Source of the DNA: an uncultured Parasphingopyxis sp.
Lineage (GTDB): Bacteria > Pseudomonadota > Alphaproteobacteria > Sphingomonadales > Sphingomonadaceae
Length of the DNA stretch: 17,720 bases
NCBI GenBank assembly: GCA_905479515.1
Contig: CAJQMX010000067.1
Coordinates: 1-17,720, forward strand
Direction of reading: 5' to 3'
Each line of letters starts with the position of its first letter. Position 1 is the first letter of the stretch. The position numbers and the translations under genes were made by a program. The notes beneath the pieces are model-generated. The model was not told the origin of the DNA. It ran no database searches and saw only the letters and a program-made list of their open reading frames with translations. This document shows positions 15,041 to 17,720 of the stretch, piece after piece.

Positions 15041-15285
15041 CAGTGCGAGGTTTTGTTCCGGGTTTCGGATTTTTGACGCTCTGCCTCAGAGCGCTCAGCA
15101 TCGGAGCCCTCCTGCTCCTGGTCCTGGTCCTGGTCCTGGTCCTGGATCATGCCGGGCATTTGAGCTGGCAAGACTGGCTGCTGATCGTTTTTATTTTTGC
15201 GGCGCAACTAACCGGTTTGAGGCCTTCAGGCCGGAGCCGCGTAACAAACCCATCATCGTCAACCCGCGGATCCCGTCCGTTCTGA
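15037..15285 (+). CDS. Small two-helix membrane protein with Leu-Val repeat
   Basis: This 82-residue protein starts by ATGA overlap with the ATPase stop. Two hydrophobic segments are visible, about residues 12-36 and 43-60. The first contains ALLLLVLVLVLVLD, encoded by a tandem GTCCTG hexamer repeat. A DHAGHLSWQDW loop joins the helices and the C-terminus is Ser/Arg-rich. I do not recognise the family. It fits the small integral membrane proteins often found in copper and silver resistance clusters, but no metal ligands beyond two His and one Cys are visible. Coupling to the ATPase supports a real gene. Confidence 0.65.
   Translation: MTVRGFVPGFGFLTLCLRALSIGALLLLVLVLVLVLDHAGHLSWQDWLLIVFIFAAQLTGLRPSGRSRVTNPSSSTRGSRPF
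15118..15145 (+). repeat. Hexanucleotide tandem repeat (CTGGTC)
   Basis: Four perfect CTGGTC units plus a partial CTGG lie within the first transmembrane segment of the small membrane protein, encoding alternating Leu-Val. The unit length keeps the frame, so slippage would lengthen or shorten the helix by two residues per unit. Confidence 0.85.
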
Positions 15286-15307
15286 TCCCGCCATAGGAGC
15301 AATCGCC

Positions 15308-15586
15308 GTGCACAACCATTCTGATCATGACGACCATCAGCCAAAAGGCAGCCGGTTTTGGCTGCCGCTTTTGGTCTTCGCCGGAGCGATCGGGTTTCTT
15401 TTATTCTATGAACACCGCGCTCACATTCCCGCTGATGCGGTCTTCCTTGTTGGCTTCCTGCTTCTTTGCGGCGTGATGCACCTCTTCATGCATAGCGCGA
15501 TGGGCGGCCATGGAGGCCACGGAAGCCATGGAGATCGGCGCCCTTCCCAACTCGATGAGGAAGATGACTGGAGGACAAGGCGATGA
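15308..15586 (+). CDS. DUF2933 small membrane protein
   Basis: This 92-residue protein matches DUF2933 members that accompany copper and silver resistance genes. It starts at GTG 15308 behind AGGAG (gap eight bases). The N-terminus is acidic and His-rich (HNHSDHDDH), then two hydrophobic segments (about 18-34 and 45-62) are joined by FYEHRAHIPAD. A His/Gly-rich stretch follows (HSAMGGHGGHGSHGD), and the end is charged. The two His clusters on either side of the membrane pair could bind copper. Function is unproven; the location downstream of a CPH ATPase supports a role in copper handling. Its stop overlaps the next start (ATGA). Confidence 0.83.
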   Translation: MHNHSDHDDHQPKGSRFWLPLLVFAGAIGFLLFYEHRAHIPADAVFLVGFLLLCGVMHLFMHSAMGGHGGHGSHGDRRPSQLDEEDDWRTRR

Positions 15587-16248
15587 ATGAGAACATGGCC
15601 CATTCTGAATATGGCCTCTGGTTTCTGGTGATCCTGAACTCTGCCATCTTTATCATTTTCGCGTTCAGTTTCGCCAAACCATCCAAGTCAAAAGACTGGA
15701 CGTCATTTGGAGCGTTCAGCGCTTTTGTGATCGCTCTTTTTACCGAGATGTATGGATTCCCGCTTTCGATTTACTTCCTCTCTCCGTGGCTTGAATCGCA
15801 GTTTCCTGATGTCAATTGGTTCGCCCATGACTCAGGGCATTTCTGGGAGATGATTTTCGGCTGGCAAGGCAATCCGCATTTTGGCCCATTCCACTTCGCA
15901 AGCCTCGGCTTCATTTTGCTGGGCTTCAGCGTTCTGTCATGGGGGTGGCCGATCCTGCACGGGGCGCTGCGCAGCGGCAAGCTCGCCAAAACCGGCATTT
16001 ATGCCCGCATGCGCCACCCGCAATATGCCGGCTTCGTGCTGATCATGTTTGGTTTCCTGCTGCAATGGCCGACCATCCTAACCCTGATCATGTTCCCGGT
16101 TCTTGTCTTCATGTATGTCCGTCTCGCTCTGAAAGAGGAGAAGGACGCCGAAGCCGCATTCGGCGGCGAGTATCGCGCCTACGCCGCGGTCACTCCGCGC
16201 TTCTGGCCGCGTTGGGGAACGCTAGCCGTGGTAGAGAACGAAAGCTGA
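15583..16248 (+). CDS. ICMT/PEMT-like integral membrane methyltransferase
   Basis: This 221-residue polytopic protein belongs to the isoprenylcysteine carboxyl methyltransferase / phospholipid methyltransferase group, which is frequent in bacterial metal-resistance clusters. About five hydrophobic segments are visible. The SAM-binding signature RMRHPQYAGF (142-151, H145-P146) and the C-terminal LKEEKDAEAAFGGEYRAYAAVTP region are characteristic. The N-terminal half has AHDSGHFW. The natural substrate of these bacterial members is unknown; a lipid or a neighbouring membrane protein is possible. The start is coupled to the DUF2933 stop (ATGA), and its TGA overlaps the following ATG by one base. 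Confidence 0.85.
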   Translation: MNENMAHSEYGLWFLVILNSAIFIIFAFSFAKPSKSKDWTSFGAFSAFVIALFTEMYGFPLSIYFLSPWLESQFPDVNWFAHDSGHFWEMIFGWQGNPHFGPFHFASLGFILLGFSVLSWGWPILHGALRSGKLAKTGIYARMRHPQYAGFVLIMFGFLLQWPTILTLIMFPVLVFMYVRLALKEEKDAEAAFGGEYRAYAAVTPRFWPRWGTLAVVENES

Positions 16249-17213
16249 TGCTCTGGCTGTCCAAAGCAGCAGCGAAAAGGCGCAAAGGATTCTTTGTGTT
16301 CAGTTTGGCCTTTGCGTTTATACTAACAACCTTGGCGCTTGCACCGAGCGTCATGCCCGGCGCTCTGCCATTTTTGAAACCACTGACCATCGACACCGAT
16401 CCGGAAAACATGCTGCCTGCGGATGCGACGGTGCGCGTACGCAATGGTGAGCTTAAAACAGTCTTTGATATTTATGATTTTGTCGTGGTTGGCGTTCTCA
16501 ACGAAACGCACCCTCAAGGCGTTTTTAACGCCAAGGATCTCGCCAACGTAAAAACTCTGACAGACTATGCCAAAACGCTAAGCTACGAACAAAGGGCTGG
16601 GACGTTTGCGAACGTCATAGCCTCAGACATTATTGCGCCCTCGACCGTCGATAATATTGAAACGGAAAGTTTGGGAGCTGTTTCGTTCACCTGGCTGATG
16701 AAAACCGCCCCCTCAACCGATCAAGAGGCCGCGCTCATCCGTGATCGAATGCTCAAAATCCCTATGTACAAGGGTACGATGATCTCGGACGATGGAGCGG
16801 CGTTGGCGCTCTACTATCCGTTAAGCGAAAAAAGTATATCCCACGCCGTGGCGCAGGATCTACAAGAACTGATAGATACGTTCGAAAACACCGGCGCAGT
16901 TTATCATATTACTGGGTTGCCCGTTGCCGAAGACCGGTTTGGCTCTGAAATGTTCTTCCAGATGGCCGTATCTGCACCGCTGGCCATGCTTTTTGTTTTC
17001 GGACTTTTGTGGCTCTTCTTTGGTCACGTACGGATCATTCTGATCTCACTCCTTGCGGCGATGGCTTCTGTGATCTGCACAATGGCTTTGCTCGTTCTGT
17101 CAGGACAAACCATTCACATCATGAGCTCGATGATCCCGATATTTATCATCCCAATTGCGGTGCTCGATGACATTCATATCCTGTCTGATTTCTATGATAA
17201 ATATACGCCCTGA
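16248..17213 (+). pseudogene. RND/MMPL-family exporter, truncated by IS
   Basis: This is the N-terminal part of an RND-superfamily (MMPL-like) membrane exporter, 321 residues of an expected roughly 750-900. One membrane helix (about 13-35) is followed by a large periplasmic loop with TDPENMLPADATVRV and VVVGVLNETHPQGVFNAKDL, then three more helices ending in IIPIAVLDDIHILSDFYDKY, which carries conserved acidic residues of the family. The coding sequence breaks after TP, and the stop TGA at 17211-17213 is the first three bases of the IS end. The permease core and second half are missing, so it is very unlikely to be functional. It starts one base into the stop of the methyltransferase, so the original copper operon continued through it. 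Confidence 0.88.
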
Positions 17214-17590
17214 CCTGAGCCCCACGCGTCCCGCGTTTATTTCGAGAGTCTGACCCTTTCATAGTCCAAGGTTTGATGTCTGGCGAGCGCGCCGGGAGTG
17301 GAGCCCCCGACAAGCTCGAGCGACCGGCGCGCTGCGGGCGTCAGCCCGCCCAGCGATGAGTGAGGCCGGTGATGATTGTAATCGTGCCGCCAGCGCCCCA
17401 GTACCTTTCTGGCGTGGGAGAGACTGTCGAAGACTTCCTCGTTGAGGCATTCGTCACGGAGCTTGCCATTGAAGCTCTCGACGAAGCCGTTCTGCTGCGG
17501 CTTGCCCGGCGCGATGTAGTGCCAGGCGATGCCGGTCTCGTTCTGCCATTCCAGGATGGCGCGCGAGGTCAGCTCGGTCCCATAGCACAT
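17211..17590 (-). mobile_element. IS3-family insertion sequence, 3' remnant
   Basis: The element begins at 17211 with TGACCTGAGCCCC, a typical IS3-family terminus, interrupting the exporter gene. It contains the 3' part of a transposase reading toward the exporter. Similarity ends near 17580-17590, where other sequence begins, so only about 375 bases remain and the opposite terminal repeat is absent. This copy cannot move by itself. Confidence 0.8.
17237..17590 (-). pseudogene. IS3-family transposase OrfB, C-terminal fragment
   Basis: The 117-residue fragment carries the end of the DDE integrase core. [12 protein letters not shown] corresponds to the region just after the second catalytic Asp (usually DNGTEL), then [27 protein letters not shown] holds the catalytic Glu, and [14 protein letters not shown] closes the domain. 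The first about 170 residues and both catalytic Asp are missing; the residues before GTEL (PMCY) do not fit, and an in-frame stop lies at 17612-17614. The homology therefore breaks near 17580. The ATG at 17588-17590 is fortuitous. Confidence 0.87.
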
Positions 17591-17609
17591 TGGGAACCGA
17601 CGTTCCGGG

Positions 17610-17658
17610 GGTCATGACCGCCTGCTTGTCTCATACATTCAGGCGGGCGGTCATGACC
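17610..17658. repeat. Imperfect inverted repeat with twin GGTCATGACC palindromes
   Basis: GGTCATGACCGCC at 17610-17622 is the reverse complement of GGCGGTCATGACC at 17646-17658. The outer ten bases of each arm, GGTCATGACC, are themselves a perfect palindrome. CTG and CAG can extend the pairing with a small bulge. The structure lies where the IS3 remnant ends, so it may be the terminus or a regulatory site of the incoming element or gene. Confidence 0.6.
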
Positions 17659-17715
17659 GGGCTCTCAGGTCTCTTACAGTGGTTTTGCCGACCACAACTG
17701 AAGAGGAGACCGGCC

Positions 17716-17720
17716 ATGAC
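17716..17720 (+). CDS. Gene start at window edge (probably mobile-element gene)
   Basis: An ATG at 17716 sits seven bases behind a strong GAGGAG (17703-17708), and only five bases are inside the window. Because the preceding 100 bases follow a broken transposase and contain inverted repeats, the gene is probably the transposase or recombinase of a second mobile element that interrupted the IS3 copy. The product cannot be identified from here. Confidence 0.45.

Noticed and set aside
1..17720. CRISPR arrays, tRNA or rRNA genes
   Set aside because: I saw no regularly spaced repeats of suitable length and no cloverleaf or rRNA signatures by eye on either strand.

Overview
The window reads as an accessory region of an alphaproteobacterium. 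That placement is an inference from the moderately GC-rich coding style and from the kinds of homologues I recognise (short PTA/PTB phosphotransacylase, DUF3141, CopB-type ATPase with small partners, IS3-type TGACCTG ends). No rRNA or tRNA is present to anchor it. Both ends are broken genes and mobile-element debris, so this looks like a stress or metal-resistance island assembled by transfer and trimmed by insertions.

Layout. (1) 1-964: gene debris, with the C-terminal piece of an AidB-like acyl-CoA dehydrogenase (+) facing an antisense N-terminal remnant of a trypsin-like protease with an in-frame stop. (2) 965-3342 (+): nhaA Na+/H+ antiporter, coupled by ATGA to an unrecognised membrane-anchored protein, then a small three-helix membrane protein. 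(3) 3343-5386 (-): cfa cyclopropane fatty acid synthase followed by overlapping ppk2 polyphosphate kinase. (4) 5598-6505 (+), divergent from cfa: an ECF sigma factor with a Cys-rich tail and a 50-residue basic peptide with a CCC motif. (5) 6550-12746 (+): DUF3141 (PHA-synthase-like, Cys nucleophile), acetate/acyl kinase, phosphotransacylase, thiolase and FabI-like reductase, the first four tightly coupled. (6) 12758-17213 (+): copper module with a YHS-domain protein, a CPH-type (CopB-like) P1B ATPase with His-rich N-terminus, an 82-residue membrane protein, a DUF2933 protein, an ICMT-like methyltransferase, and an RND/MMPL exporter cut short by an IS. (7) 17211-17720: IS3-family 3' remnant, itself broken by a second element or gene whose start codon lies at the edge.

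How the genes may work together. From 6353 to 17213 almost everything is on one strand with short gaps or overlaps, so the acyl-CoA/acyl-phosphate module and the copper module may share transcripts. The kinase and phosphotransacylase interconvert acyl-CoA and acyl-phosphate with ATP yield. The thiolase makes or cleaves acetoacetyl-CoA. The FabI-like protein is an NAD(P)H-dependent reductase, and the DUF3141 protein has a PhaC-like C/D/H triad. Together these suggest a carbon-storage or redox/ATP-balancing pathway used under stress. Together with polyphosphate kinase, cyclopropane lipid synthesis, a Na+/H+ antiporter and a dedicated sigma factor, the region looks like a general stress-survival package (energy stress, salt or pH, copper). 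The most promising undescribed system is the DUF3141-kinase-transacylase-thiolase-reductase operon headed by the Cys-tailed sigma factor and the CCC peptide.
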